Assembly (NCBI GenBank): GCA_035500455.1
Contig: DATJXG010000019.1
Span: 1 to 10,330, forward strand
Reading direction: 5' to 3'
Source: DATJXG01 sp035500455
GTDB lineage: Bacteria; Acidobacteriota; Terriglobia; Terriglobales; Acidobacteriaceae
Length of the DNA: 10,330 bases
In this document: piece by piece, positions 1 through 6,029 of the stretch
Numbering within the stretch: position 1 is the first letter of the stretch
Layout: every line of letters starts with the position of its first letter
Made by a program: the position numbers and the translations under genes
Notes under the pieces: generated by a model
Databases searched by the model: none
Seen by the model: the letters and a program-made list of their open reading frames with translations, nothing else
Told to the model about the DNA's origin: nothing

Positions 1-194
1 CCGCCCGCTCCCAGGGAGAGGCAGGAACCCGGACTGTTTCAGTTCGCATCATTCTCGAACCCTCATTCTTGGTGCGCTAGTCTCCGTCTTGTGTGCGAGG
101 CATCGATTTCGGCGCGTTGCCCGCCCAGGCGCGGAGCGACAAACCAACTGATTGCCGATCCCCGGGAGCCGTCACGAGCCGTTCGCAGGCCACT

Positions 195-209
195 CCAATT
201 TGAAATTGG
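195..209. repeat. Perfect 15-bp palindrome
   Basis: CCAATTT-G-AAATTGG forms a perfect 7-bp inverted repeat around a single central base. It is followed directly by a second short hairpin (GGGG at 211-214 with CCCC at 224-227). It could be an operator or part of a structured transcript. No adjacent gene start supports either reading. Confidence 0.5.
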
Positions 210-262
210 CGGGGGCCTTTGATCCCCGTAGCTAAAACCACCGTTGACAACAGCCCATTTAT

Positions 263-282
263 CGCAGCGATGACTCGCTGCG
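263..282. repeat. Hairpin with 7-bp stem
   Basis: CGCAGCG (263-269) and CGCTGCG (276-282) pair perfectly around a 6-nt loop. No T-run follows on either strand, so it is not a canonical intrinsic terminator. Confidence 0.5.
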
Positions 283-513
283 CCCCTAATTCCAGCCCCA
301 AGCCAAGTCTTTTAGCAGCCGGAGCGCCACAACCGCTATAGATTACTACCGCTGAAGGCACTTAGCCCGCCTGCTGCTCAGTGTTGACATTTTTTTTACA
401 AGTTGCGGAATGAGCCTCGGAAATCAGGGTGCAAGAAAATTTCGAACCGGTGCCGATGTCAAGAAATTGTCAGGGCCTCGTGAGGATGGAGCTTGGGAAG
501 TTAAGGGCGTAAT

Positions 514-1125
514 TTATCGCACCAGGGCGAAAGCGACGATGGTTTCACCGCTGGTGCCGGTAGCGGTCTCGTGTTCCTTGCGCACGGTGGTTTCGAGATT
601 GTCGGGGTCGGGAATCATTTCGCAGGCGGCGATTTCTTCCTCGGTTGCACCTTCGAAGCACAAATCACACACGCCGAGTTCGCCCTCTGACTTCACTGGC
701 GGCCCGAAGGTGCGGCAGAGAATCGGGCGATGTTCGTAAAGGTCACAGGTCTTGGTTTCCGGATCGAGCACCGGGCAGGGCTCGTCGTTGGCAAAGGCGT
801 TCCACTTATCGACATACTCGTCGGACTCAGAGAGCACGCCCGTGGCGGGATCGCCGGGAAATTCAGGAGACAACCGGGCCACAACTTCCAGAGTACGGCT
901 GCGCACCCGAGCCGCGCGCGCGGGGTCCTTCAATTCAAGTTCGGCCAAACCCTTGCGGAGGCGGGCAGCGTCGAGCTGGCTGATGGCAAATACACCGACG
1001 CAGCATTTCGCACAACCCGGTTTGCAGGCGAGCCACTTTCCCCCGCGCTGAAAAGCGTCGGCCAGGGCGGCATTCACGATCTGCACCAGTTGCTGATCTC
1101 CGGGTGGCACTGAAGCACAAGGCAT
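514..1125 (-). CDS. YkgJ-family cysteine cluster protein
   Basis: The 203-residue product matches the YkgJ/UPF0153 'zinc or iron chelating' cysteine-cluster family. The exact biochemical role of this family is not settled. The family signature is clear: a first cluster CKPGCAKCC (C34, C38, C41, C42), a second block with C117, C127 and C137 in the pattern EPCP...TCDLYEHRP..CRTFG, and a CDLC motif at 153-156; C168 is a further cysteine. There is no signal peptide or membrane segment, so it is probably cytosolic. The ATG at 1125 is preferred, but a TTG at 1152 would add nine residues, and neither has a strong ribosome binding site. It lies 90 bp downstream of mrp on the same strand and may be co-transcribed with that Fe-S carrier gene, which would fit a metal-related job. 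Family assignment is firm; function is inference. Confidence 0.88.
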   Translation of the reverse strand: MPCASVPPGDQQLVQIVNAALADAFQRGGKWLACKPGCAKCCVGVFAISQLDAARLRKGLAELELKDPARAARVRSRTLEVVARLSPEFPGDPATGVLSESDEYVDKWNAFANDEPCPVLDPETKTCDLYEHRPILCRTFGPPVKSEGELGVCDLCFEGATEEEIAACEMIPDPDNLETTVRKEHETATGTSGETIVAFALVR

Positions 1126-1215
1126 GGCAGTAAGGATAACCTGCGAGACCAAAGAGAGCCGCGACTTTTTTGAAATGCGCCAACCAGCGCCGGGCCTCGG
1201 GGCAGAAAAAGCGTA

Positions 1216-2067
1216 CTACTGGATCTGGATTACGCCCTCAGGGGCGCTGGCCTTAATTTCTTCTACCCTGGACGCTACTTTCCTGGCGAAATCGTACAGC
1301 GACTTGGCATGGGGAGAGTCTTCGCCCTCCAGGACGGCAGGCTTGCCGGTGTCTCCAGCTTTGCGGATCTCGGGATCGAGTTGAATATTGCCGAGAAACG
1401 GGACCCCGAACTCGCTGGCGGTTCTTTCGGCACCGCCGCGGGAGAAGATGTCGATTTCGTGATTGCAGTGGGGGCAGACGAAATAGCTCATATTCTCGAC
1501 GACCCCCACCAGGTCCACCTTCATCTGGCGAAACATTTCGATGGCCTTGCGGGCGTCCTGCAGGGAAACATCGGAGGGGGTTGAGACTACGATGGCCCCG
1601 GTGAGAGGCACGGTTTGAATGAGCGACAGAGCCACGTCGCCCGTGCCTGGCGGCAGGTCGATGATGAGATAGTCAAGCACTCCCCACTCCACCGAACCCA
1701 GGAACTGGCGCACGATCGAGTGCAGCATCGGGCCGCGCCAGATTACCGGCTTGTCGCCCGGATTGAGAAATCCCACCGAGATGACTTTGAGGCCGTGGGC
1801 CTGCATGGGCTCGATACGGTTGTCGCTGGAGGCCTTGGGCTGGCCGCTGGCGCCGAGCATCAAGGGAACGTTCGGGCCGTACACATCGGCGTCGAGCAGG
1901 CCGACTTTGTGGCCTAGTGTCGAGAGAGCGATGGCCAGGTTTACCGCGAGCGTGGTTTTTCCTACTCCGCCTTTGCCCGAACCAACGGCGATGATGCTTT
2001 CCACGCCAGGCAGCGGTTGCGGGGCTGGCGGGGCTTGTCCGGGACGCGGGGGCATGTGGGAACTCAA
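1216..2067 (-). CDS. mrp: Mrp/ApbC/NBP35-family Fe-S carrier P-loop ATPase
   Basis: The 283-residue product is a Mrp/ApbC-type MinD-superfamily ATPase. This family binds a bridging [4Fe-4S] cluster and passes it to apo-proteins in the cytosol. Visible motifs: the deviant Walker A GSGKGGVGKTT at 29-39 with the signature lysine K32, a DADVYGPN segment at 59-66, the Walker B/switch IIDLPPGTGD at 135-144, and ENMSYFVCPHC at 191-201, whose C198 and C201 are the expected cluster ligands. The N-terminal MIP18/DUF59 domain found in many bacterial Mrp proteins is absent; only a Pro-rich leader of about 20 residues precedes the P-loop domain. The start is taken as TTG at 2067 because GAGG (2075-2078) lies 7 nt upstream. 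The ATG at 2055 is the alternative and would remove four residues. A consensus TATAAT lies upstream, and the YkgJ-type gene lies 90 bp downstream. Confidence 0.95.
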   Translation of the reverse strand: MSSHMPPRPGQAPPAPQPLPGVESIIAVGSGKGGVGKTTLAVNLAIALSTLGHKVGLLDADVYGPNVPLMLGASGQPKASSDNRIEPMQAHGLKVISVGFLNPGDKPVIWRGPMLHSIVRQFLGSVEWGVLDYLIIDLPPGTGDVALSLIQTVPLTGAIVVSTPSDVSLQDARKAIEMFRQMKVDLVGVVENMSYFVCPHCNHEIDIFSRGGAERTASEFGVPFLGNIQLDPEIRKAGDTGKPAVLEGEDSPHAKSLYDFARKVASRVEEIKASAPEGVIQIQ

Positions 2068-2071
2068 GCGG

Positions 2072-2078
2072 TCACCTC
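2072..2078 (-). promoter_or_regulatory. Ribosome binding site selecting a TTG start of mrp
   Basis: On the minus strand GAGGTGA is followed, 7 nt after GAGG, by an in-frame TTG at 2067-2065. The in-frame ATG at 2055 would place the same Shine-Dalgarno sequence about 19 nt away, which is too far. The upstream reading frame is open into the intergenic region but has no better start, so TTG is the most likely initiation codon. Confidence 0.65.
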
Positions 2079-2098
2079 GGGAAAAGTGCGATGTGTTG

Positions 2099-2104
2099 AT
2101 TATA
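2099..2104 (-). promoter_or_regulatory. Candidate -10 element for mrp
   Basis: The minus strand carries a perfect TATAAT 31 bp upstream of the mrp TTG codon, which would put the transcript start near 2092. No convincing -35 hexamer lies 16-18 bp upstream, and there is no TGn extension, so this is a single-element prediction. If real, mrp-ykgJ can be transcribed independently of the upstream secreted-protein gene. Confidence 0.4.
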
Positions 2105-2117
2105 GACGCAGAGCCGG

Positions 2118-2134
2118 CGCCTCGGCGGGAGGCG
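2118..2134. repeat. GC-rich hairpin between mrp and the secreted-protein gene
   Basis: CGCCTC (2118-2123) and GAGGCG (2129-2134) form a 6-bp stem around GGCGG. It sits just upstream of the candidate mrp -10 on the minus strand. It may be a degenerate copy of the same kind of extragenic GC hairpin seen at 2169-2185. Confidence 0.4.
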
Positions 2135-2168
2135 GGAGCCTTTCGGCGGTATTGCCTTTTGTGAGGTT

Positions 2169-2185
2169 GCCGGCGGGACGCCGGC
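2169..2185. repeat. REP-like palindrome, GCCGGCG-GGA-CGCCGGC
   Basis: A perfect 7-bp inverted repeat surrounds a GGA spacer, one base past the TAG stop (2187-2189) of the minus-strand secreted-protein gene. The wider string CGTAGCGCCGGCGTCCC resembles a short extragenic palindrome that I remember as frequent in Acidobacteriota genomes. The stop codon of the upstream gene falls inside that string. There is no T-run after it on the minus strand, so it is a hairpin or transcript-end stabiliser rather than a classical terminator. Confidence 0.6.
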
Positions 2186-2186
2186 G

Positions 2187-3200
2187 CTACGGCTGGCGCT
2201 TCTGCAGCTTTGCCGGCTCGTTTGATGGCTCGACGCCCTCTGGTTTGGTGACCATTGCGTTCTCGGGGGCGTTGGGATTCACGCCGAAGTCCCACACATA
2301 CATGTTCATGCCCTCCTTGCCGAGCATTTCGACTACCGCGTACTCACCCGGGTCAAGCGGCTTGGTAGGAGTTACCTTTATCCAGCCGCCGGTGAGCTTT
2401 TCTGCGGTGGTGGGAATAAGTTTCTCGTTCTGGCTTACCTTGCCGTAAACCGCTACCTTGAGGCTGCCCACAACCCGGCTATCGCTCTTGGGCTGGGGCT
2501 GGGCGCGCACGATGTGGAAGCGGTCCCAGGGAAGTTCGGGCTGTTCCGGCTGCGGGCCCTGGTCCCGGTTCTGGCCATTCTGGTTCTGGCCATTCTGATC
2601 CTGCTGGGTCACGTTCACGTAAATCGAGGGCAGGTTGGCGTGCGCCTGGATCTTGGCGTGCAGCCCGGGAATTTCCAGCGTCTGCTTGGCGCTGGCGACC
2701 GGGTTGATGGCGCCGCGCAGGATATTGGCCTTGGTATTGCGGTTGAGGTCACTGCCAGTCTGCTGCATTTCCACCAGTTGCGGCTGGCCCTGGAAGGTAT
2801 CGAGCAGTTCCATCTCGCCGTCTTCCGGCAGGCGCAACCCCGGTGCGACGTGGGGAGAGGAGGCTTCATCGGCGCGGCGCTCCTCCGCCATCTGCTTGTC
2901 GAGTTCAACGGCTTCGGGCGTGGGCGCTCCGGCTTCGCGGTCTTTGTTGTACTTGTCGGTTGCCGGCCAGTCCACCAGGTCTTTGGGCATTTCTTCCCAT
3001 TCGTCGCGCTCGGCGCTCATGTAACGCACGCGGTCTCCCTTGATTTGCCATTCAGTGACGGATTGGAAGGAGCCGTCTTTGAGGATCAGGCGCTTGGAGA
3101 GCTGCTGGGCATAAACGCATGGCTGGGAAGCGAATGACAATGCCAACCATCCGGCGATCGCCAGAAGCGGAAAGCAGCTTGCGAAAACCCGGCTTCGCAT
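2187..3200 (-). CDS. Secreted hypothetical protein
   Basis: I do not recognise a named family. The 337-residue product begins with a basic n-region (MRSR) and a hydrophobic stretch at about 5-26, ending in VYA-QQ, a good signal peptidase I site near residue 31. The mature protein should be periplasmic or exported. Residues 33-90 are charged and read like a small beta-rich module (ILKDGSFQSVTEWQIKGDRVRY). A low-complexity Gln/Asn linker at 199-222 contains a short QNGQN duplication. The C-terminal part (about 225-310) is predicted beta-rich and ends with the motif MYVWDFGVNPNAP. Similar proteins with this ending occur, as I recall, as conserved hypotheticals in Acidobacteriota. No Shine-Dalgarno sequence precedes the ATG, and a CATAAT hexamer lies so close that a leaderless transcript is possible. 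It is upstream of mrp with a 119-bp gap full of hairpins. Confidence 0.8.
   Translation of the reverse strand: MRSRVFASCFPLLAIAGWLALSFASQPCVYAQQLSKRLILKDGSFQSVTEWQIKGDRVRYMSAERDEWEEMPKDLVDWPATDKYNKDREAGAPTPEAVELDKQMAEERRADEASSPHVAPGLRLPEDGEMELLDTFQGQPQLVEMQQTGSDLNRNTKANILRGAINPVASAKQTLEIPGLHAKIQAHANLPSIYVNVTQQDQNGQNQNGQNRDQGPQPEQPELPWDRFHIVRAQPQPKSDSRVVGSLKVAVYGKVSQNEKLIPTTAEKLTGGWIKVTPTKPLDPGEYAVVEMLGKEGMNMYVWDFGVNPNAPENAMVTKPEGVEPSNEPAKLQKRQP
2567..2596 (-). repeat. Perfect 15-bp tandem duplication inside the secreted-protein gene
   Basis: GGTTCTGGCCATTCT occurs twice back to back on the plus strand (2567-2581 and 2582-2596). In the minus-strand gene it encodes the repeated Gln-Asn-Gly linker around residues 202-211. 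Because the unit is a multiple of three, copy-number change by slippage would lengthen or shorten the linker without breaking the frame. Confidence 0.85.
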
Positions 3201-3206
3201 GGATCA

Positions 3207-3212
3207 ATTATG
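3207..3212 (-). promoter_or_regulatory. Candidate -10 for the secreted-protein gene, possibly leaderless
   Basis: The minus strand reads CATAAT-TGATCC-ATG, which places a -10-like hexamer 6 nt before the start codon of the secreted-protein gene. Transcription would begin at or next to the A of ATG, and no Shine-Dalgarno sequence is present. The -35 region is weak. This is inference from spacing only. Confidence 0.3.
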
Positions 3213-3274
3213 AACCGTGCTCGGGCTGATTGCTATCCAATGGGTGGAGTAGATGGTTCCACGTTGGAAGATAG

Positions 3275-3288
3275 GGGTTCTTGAACCC
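3275..3288. promoter_or_regulatory. Inverted repeat GGGTTC-TT-GAACCC upstream of the racemase-like gene
   Basis: A perfect 6-bp inverted repeat with a 2-bp spacer lies 25 bp upstream of the ATG of the racemase-like gene, inside the divergent intergenic region. It could be a dimeric regulator's operator or a short 5' leader hairpin. The 113-bp divergent region otherwise shows no clear plus-strand promoter. The next bases (3291-3312) resemble a decayed copy of the Acidobacteriota-type GACGCGAAGAACAC element. Confidence 0.4.
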
Positions 3289-3313
3289 TCAGGACGCGAA
3301 GAACACTCAGGCA

Positions 3314-4009
3314 ATGAAAACCGCGGGGATGATCGGCGGCCTGGGACCAGAATCGACGGTCATCTACTACCACAAAATCATCTCCGCCTTCCGTGCGGCT
3401 AAGGGTGACGGCAGCTACCCGGCGCTCGTCATCAACAGCGTCAACCTGCAGGAGGTAGTGGACCTGGTCACGGCAGGCGACGAAGCGCGCCTGGCGGCCT
3501 ACCTGCTGGCGGCGATCGAGAAACTCGCAGCCGCGGGCGCCGATTTCGGCTTCATTTCGGCCAACACGCCCCACGTGGTGTTTGATCGCCTGCAGCGGCA
3601 GTCTCCCATACCGCTGATCAGCATCGTAGAGGCAACCTGCGCCGAGGCCCGGCAACTGAGGCTGCTAAGGCTCGGCCTCTTGGGCACTCGCTTCACGATG
3701 GAGGGAAGCTTCTACCGCGACGTGTTTTCGAGCCAAGGGGTCGAACTGGTAGTGCCGGAGGGCGCGGTGCGGGAGTTTCTTCATCGGAAATATATGGACG
3801 AACTGGTCAACGGCATTGTTCTACCCGAGACGCGCGCGCAATTGCAGACTCTTGCAGAGCGACTGAAAGCCGAAGCCGGTATCGAGGGCCTGATCCTGGG
3901 CGGAACCGAGCTTTCGCTGATCCTGCCGGAAGAAACAGTCGCCGGAGTTCCCGTGCTCGATACCACCAACATCCACGTTCGGGCCGTGGTGCGGGAGTTG
4001 TTGAAGTAA
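3314..4009 (+). CDS. Aspartate/glutamate racemase-superfamily protein lacking both canonical cysteines
   Basis: The 231-residue product belongs to the Asp/Glu/hydantoin racemase superfamily, which normally interconverts L- and D-amino acids without PLP using two facing catalytic residues. Family hallmarks are the N-terminal MKTAGMIGGLGPEST, the GADFGFISANTPH block (76-87), the LGLLGTRFTM block (120-129) and the LILGGTEL block (193-200). The catalytic positions are unusual: family members typically show CNT and GCTE, whereas this protein has A83-N-T and G197-T-E. The only cysteine is C109. The length matches the family. ATG 3314 is chosen over an upstream in-frame TTG at 3281 because homologues begin MKT-x-G-IGG; the ribosome binding site is weak. 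It may be a non-canonical subgroup with another chemistry or a binding role. Fold assignment is firm, racemase activity is doubtful. Confidence 0.88.
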   Translation: MKTAGMIGGLGPESTVIYYHKIISAFRAAKGDGSYPALVINSVNLQEVVDLVTAGDEARLAAYLLAAIEKLAAAGADFGFISANTPHVVFDRLQRQSPIPLISIVEATCAEARQLRLLRLGLLGTRFTMEGSFYRDVFSSQGVELVVPEGAVREFLHRKYMDELVNGIVLPETRAQLQTLAERLKAEAGIEGLILGGTELSLILPEETVAGVPVLDTTNIHVRAVVRELLK

Positions 4010-4041
4010 GGAGTAATCGGGCAGAGTTTACGTATTCCTTT

Positions 4042-4057
4042 CCACAGAATTCTCTGG
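4042..4057. promoter_or_regulatory. Imperfect palindrome overlapping the pyrG promoter
   Basis: CCACAGAATTCTCTGG is a 16-bp near-palindrome with a single mismatched base pair (position 4 against position 13). It abuts and partly overlaps the candidate extended -10 of pyrG at 4055-4063. A symmetric site in this position is where a dimeric repressor would block RNA polymerase. The regulator is unknown. Confidence 0.4.
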
Positions 4058-4063
4058 CATAAT
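4055..4063 (+). promoter_or_regulatory. Candidate extended -10 promoter for pyrG
   Basis: TGG-CATAAT matches an extended -10 element (TGn plus five of six bases of TATAAT). The -35 region at the correct spacing is poor (TTCCTT at 4035-4040), which is usual for extended -10 promoters. The predicted start near 4070 gives a leader of about 50 nt before the pyrG ATG. Confidence 0.45.
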
Positions 4064-4118
4064 CAATCGTGCACCCCAACCTGCACAAAATTCCAGGACA
4101 ACTTAAGGTGAGGAAGCG

Positions 4119-5831
4119 ATGTCGGCGAAGTATATCTTTGTCACGGGCGGAGTAGTGTCCTCTTTGGGGAAGGGTCTGGCGGCGGCTTCGATCGGATGCC
4201 TTTTAGAAAGCCGCGGGCTGAAGGTCAACCTGATGAAGTTTGACCCTTACCTGAACGTCGATCCCGGCACTATGTCTCCCTTTCAGCACGGCGAAGTCTT
4301 CGTCACCGACGACGGCGCCGAAACCGATCTTGATCTCGGCCACTACGAGCGCTTCACCCACGCCAAACTCTCGCGCGACAACAACTGGACGACGGGCCGG
4401 CTTTACGAGCAGATTATCGCCAAAGAGCGGCGAGGCGACTACCTGGGCAAGACGGTGCAGGTGATTCCGCACGTGACCAATGAAATCAAAGCCGCCATGA
4501 AGAAGGTGGCGCAGGAAGTGGACGTGGTAATCGTGGAGATCGGCGGCACGGTGGGCGACATCGAGTCGCTGCCGTTTCTGGAAGCCATCCGGCAGATGCG
4601 CCAGGAACTGGGGCGCGAGCACACGTTGTTCGTGCACGTGACGCTGGTGCCTTTTATCGCGGCGGCTCAGGAGTTGAAGACCAAGCCCACGCAGCACTCG
4701 GTGAAAGAACTGCTTAGCATCGGAATTCAGCCCGACATGCTGCTTTGCCGCACGGACCGCTTCTTGTCCAAAGAGATCAAGGGGAAGATCGCCCTCTTCT
4801 GCAACGTAGCGGAGGAAGCGGTGATCACCGCCAAAGATGTGGCTTCGGTGTACGAAGTGCCCCTGGTGTTTGCCAACGAGAATGTGGACACGCTGGCCTT
4901 GAAATATCTGCACTTGGAAGCCAAGGAGCGCGACCTCTCCAAGTGGGATGACGTTGTACACCGTGTGTACAACCCCAAGGCTGAGGTCACGATCGCGATT
5001 GTCGGCAAGTATGTGGAGTACGAGGATTCTTATAAATCCCTGAAAGAGGCGTTGGTTCACGGCGCGCTGTCTCACAATTTGCGGCTGCAACTGAACTGGG
5101 TTGAGGCCGAAGGATTAGAGGCGGGCCAGCGCGCCTGCCGTGAACAACTGGCGGAATATGACGGCATCCTGGTGCCCGGCGGCTTCGGCAAGCGCGGCAT
5201 TGAAGGCATGTTGCAGGCAATCCGCTACGCGCGGGAGAACAAAGTTCCCTACTTCGGCATATGCCTGGGGATGCAGACGGCATGCATTGAGTTTGCGCGC
5301 GATGTGTGCGGGTTGGCGGATGCGAACTCCAGCGAGTTTGACCCGGCCACGCCGCATCGCGTGATCTACAAGCTGCGCGAATTGACCGGAGTGGAGGAAT
5401 TGGGCGGCACCATGCGCCTGGGAGCGTGGACCTGCAAACTCGAGCCGGGAACGTTGGCGCATAAGATCTACGGCCAGAGCGAGATCAGCGAGCGCCACCG
5501 CCACCGGTACGAGTTCAATCGCGAATATGAAGAGACCATGACGGCGGCGGGACTGCGTATTTCCGGCTCAACCCCCGATGGCACCTACGTGGAGATTGTC
5601 GAACTGCCCGACCATCCACATTTCATCGGCTGCCAGTTTCATCCTGAGTTCAAGTCCAAGCCACTGGAGCCGCACCCGCTGTTCGCCACCTTCGTGGGCG
5701 CCGCCTACGAGCATGGGCTGAAGCGGCGCGCGGAGAAGACCGCGGTCGAGGTGGAGATGTTCCACCGGCCGGAGAGGGTGGCGCGGCATCAAGTCCAGCC
5801 CGAAAACCGCGAACTGAGAACCGGGAACTGA
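4119..5831 (+). CDS. pyrG: CTP synthase (glutamine-hydrolysing)
   Basis: The 570-residue enzyme makes CTP from UTP, ATP and glutamine, the last step of de novo pyrimidine nucleotide synthesis in the cytosol. The N-terminal synthase domain (about 1-270) starts with KYIFVTGGVVSSLGKG (P-loop-like ATP site at 10-19) and contains MKFDPYLNVDPGTMSP and EIGGTVGDIES. The C-terminal class I glutamine amidotransferase domain (about 290-535) carries the nucleophile elbow GICLGMQ with C382, the oxyanion segment PGGFGKRG, and the triad partners H508 and E510 in FHPEF. The start is supported by AAGGTGAGGA at 4105-4114, 5-10 nt upstream. It is about 25 residues longer than the usual 545. The last nine or so residues are encoded by one arm of an intergenic inverted repeat, so the tail is probably non-functional. 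kdsA follows after a 198-bp gap. Confidence 0.98.
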   Translation: MSAKYIFVTGGVVSSLGKGLAAASIGCLLESRGLKVNLMKFDPYLNVDPGTMSPFQHGEVFVTDDGAETDLDLGHYERFTHAKLSRDNNWTTGRLYEQIIAKERRGDYLGKTVQVIPHVTNEIKAAMKKVAQEVDVVIVEIGGTVGDIESLPFLEAIRQMRQELGREHTLFVHVTLVPFIAAAQELKTKPTQHSVKELLSIGIQPDMLLCRTDRFLSKEIKGKIALFCNVAEEAVITAKDVASVYEVPLVFANENVDTLALKYLHLEAKERDLSKWDDVVHRVYNPKAEVTIAIVGKYVEYEDSYKSLKEALVHGALSHNLRLQLNWVEAEGLEAGQRACREQLAEYDGILVPGGFGKRGIEGMLQAIRYARENKVPYFGICLGMQTACIEFARDVCGLADANSSEFDPATPHRVIYKLRELTGVEELGGTMRLGAWTCKLEPGTLAHKIYGQSEISERHRHRYEFNREYEETMTAAGLRISGSTPDGTYVEIVELPDHPHFIGCQFHPEFKSKPLEPHPLFATFVGAAYEHGLKRRAEKTAVEVEMFHRPERVARHQVQPENRELRTGN

Positions 5832-5961
5832 CAACTGGAAACTGGTTTTCTTCCAAGAAGCCGCCAGGGGGTATCGCAATGCGTTGGGCGGCCTGATCCC
5901 CGCTGCCGGCGCGGGTTGGGTGAGAACCAGTTCTCAGTTGCCAGTTCCCGGTTCTCGGTTC
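5811..5961. repeat. Long inverted repeat between pyrG and kdsA
   Basis: Arms at 5811-5850 and 5922-5961 are inverted copies, 40 bp each, with 35 of 40 bases matching by my alignment and a 71-bp spacer. Each arm is itself built from AACTG/GAGAACC-like short units. The left arm covers the last 21 bases of pyrG. The spacer contains a further GCCGCC (5860-5865)/GGCGGC (5887-5892) pair. The transcript would fold into a long hairpin. The element looks like a dispersed extragenic repeat that has inserted at, or expanded into, the gene end; no transposase is present. Confidence 0.8.
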
Positions 5962-5982
5962 TCTACTCCCAGCTCTCATTTT

Positions 5983-6023
5983 CCTTCGTGTACCTTCGCG
6001 CCCTTTGTGGTTTATCTTTGTGG
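5983..6023 (+). repeat. Short degenerate repeat array CTTCGTG/CTTTGTGG before kdsA
   Basis: Four related units occur in a row: CCTTCGTG (5983), CCTTCGCG (5993), CCTTTGTGG (6002) and TCTTTGTGG (6015), spaced 9-13 bp apart. They end 7 bp before the kdsA ATG, where a ribosome binding site would be expected. The array resembles one half of the TTTGCG-type element at 6888-6940 and belongs to a repeat style I recall from Acidobacteriota and related phyla. Confidence 0.6.
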
Positions 6024-6029
6024 CTGCGC

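Larger units (their letters stand above)
1..513. other. Region without a supported gene
   Basis: No reading frame here looks like a real protein. The longest minus-strand frame (77-361) starts with GTG, has no ribosome binding site and resembles no family I know. The frame starting at 410 on the plus strand runs antisense into the YkgJ gene. The stretch contains a perfect palindrome at 195-209, a GGGG/CCCC hairpin at about 211-227 and a 7-bp-stem hairpin at 263-282. A TTGACA hexamer followed by a T-run lies at 384-397 but has no convincing -10 partner. An unrecognised structured RNA cannot be excluded, but nothing matches tmRNA, SRP RNA or RNase P RNA signatures I could check by eye. Confidence 0.6.

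Noticed and set aside
77..361. 94-codon minus-strand frame in the left intergenic region
   Set aside because: GTG start without a ribosome binding site, no recognisable domain, and the frame crosses several hairpins. It could be real but I cannot support it.
384..412. TTGACA followed by a T-run as a promoter
   Set aside because: The hexamer is perfect but the sequence 17 bp downstream (GGAATG) is not a -10 element, and no plus-strand gene follows.
2068..2295. N-terminal extension of Mrp by 76 residues
   Set aside because: The extension is read through the intergenic hairpins and overlaps the end of the upstream gene, its composition is Arg-rich junk-like, and a good ribosome binding site supports the TTG at 2067.
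4203..5090. Long 295-codon open frame antisense to pyrG
   Set aside because: It is fully inside an unmistakable pyrG and its translation has no recognisable family. High GC coding sequence commonly leaves an open antisense frame.
5811..5961. Insertion sequence bounded by 40-bp terminal inverted repeats
   Set aside because: The 71-bp interior has no coding capacity and no target-site duplication is evident, so at most it is a non-autonomous or extragenic repeat element.
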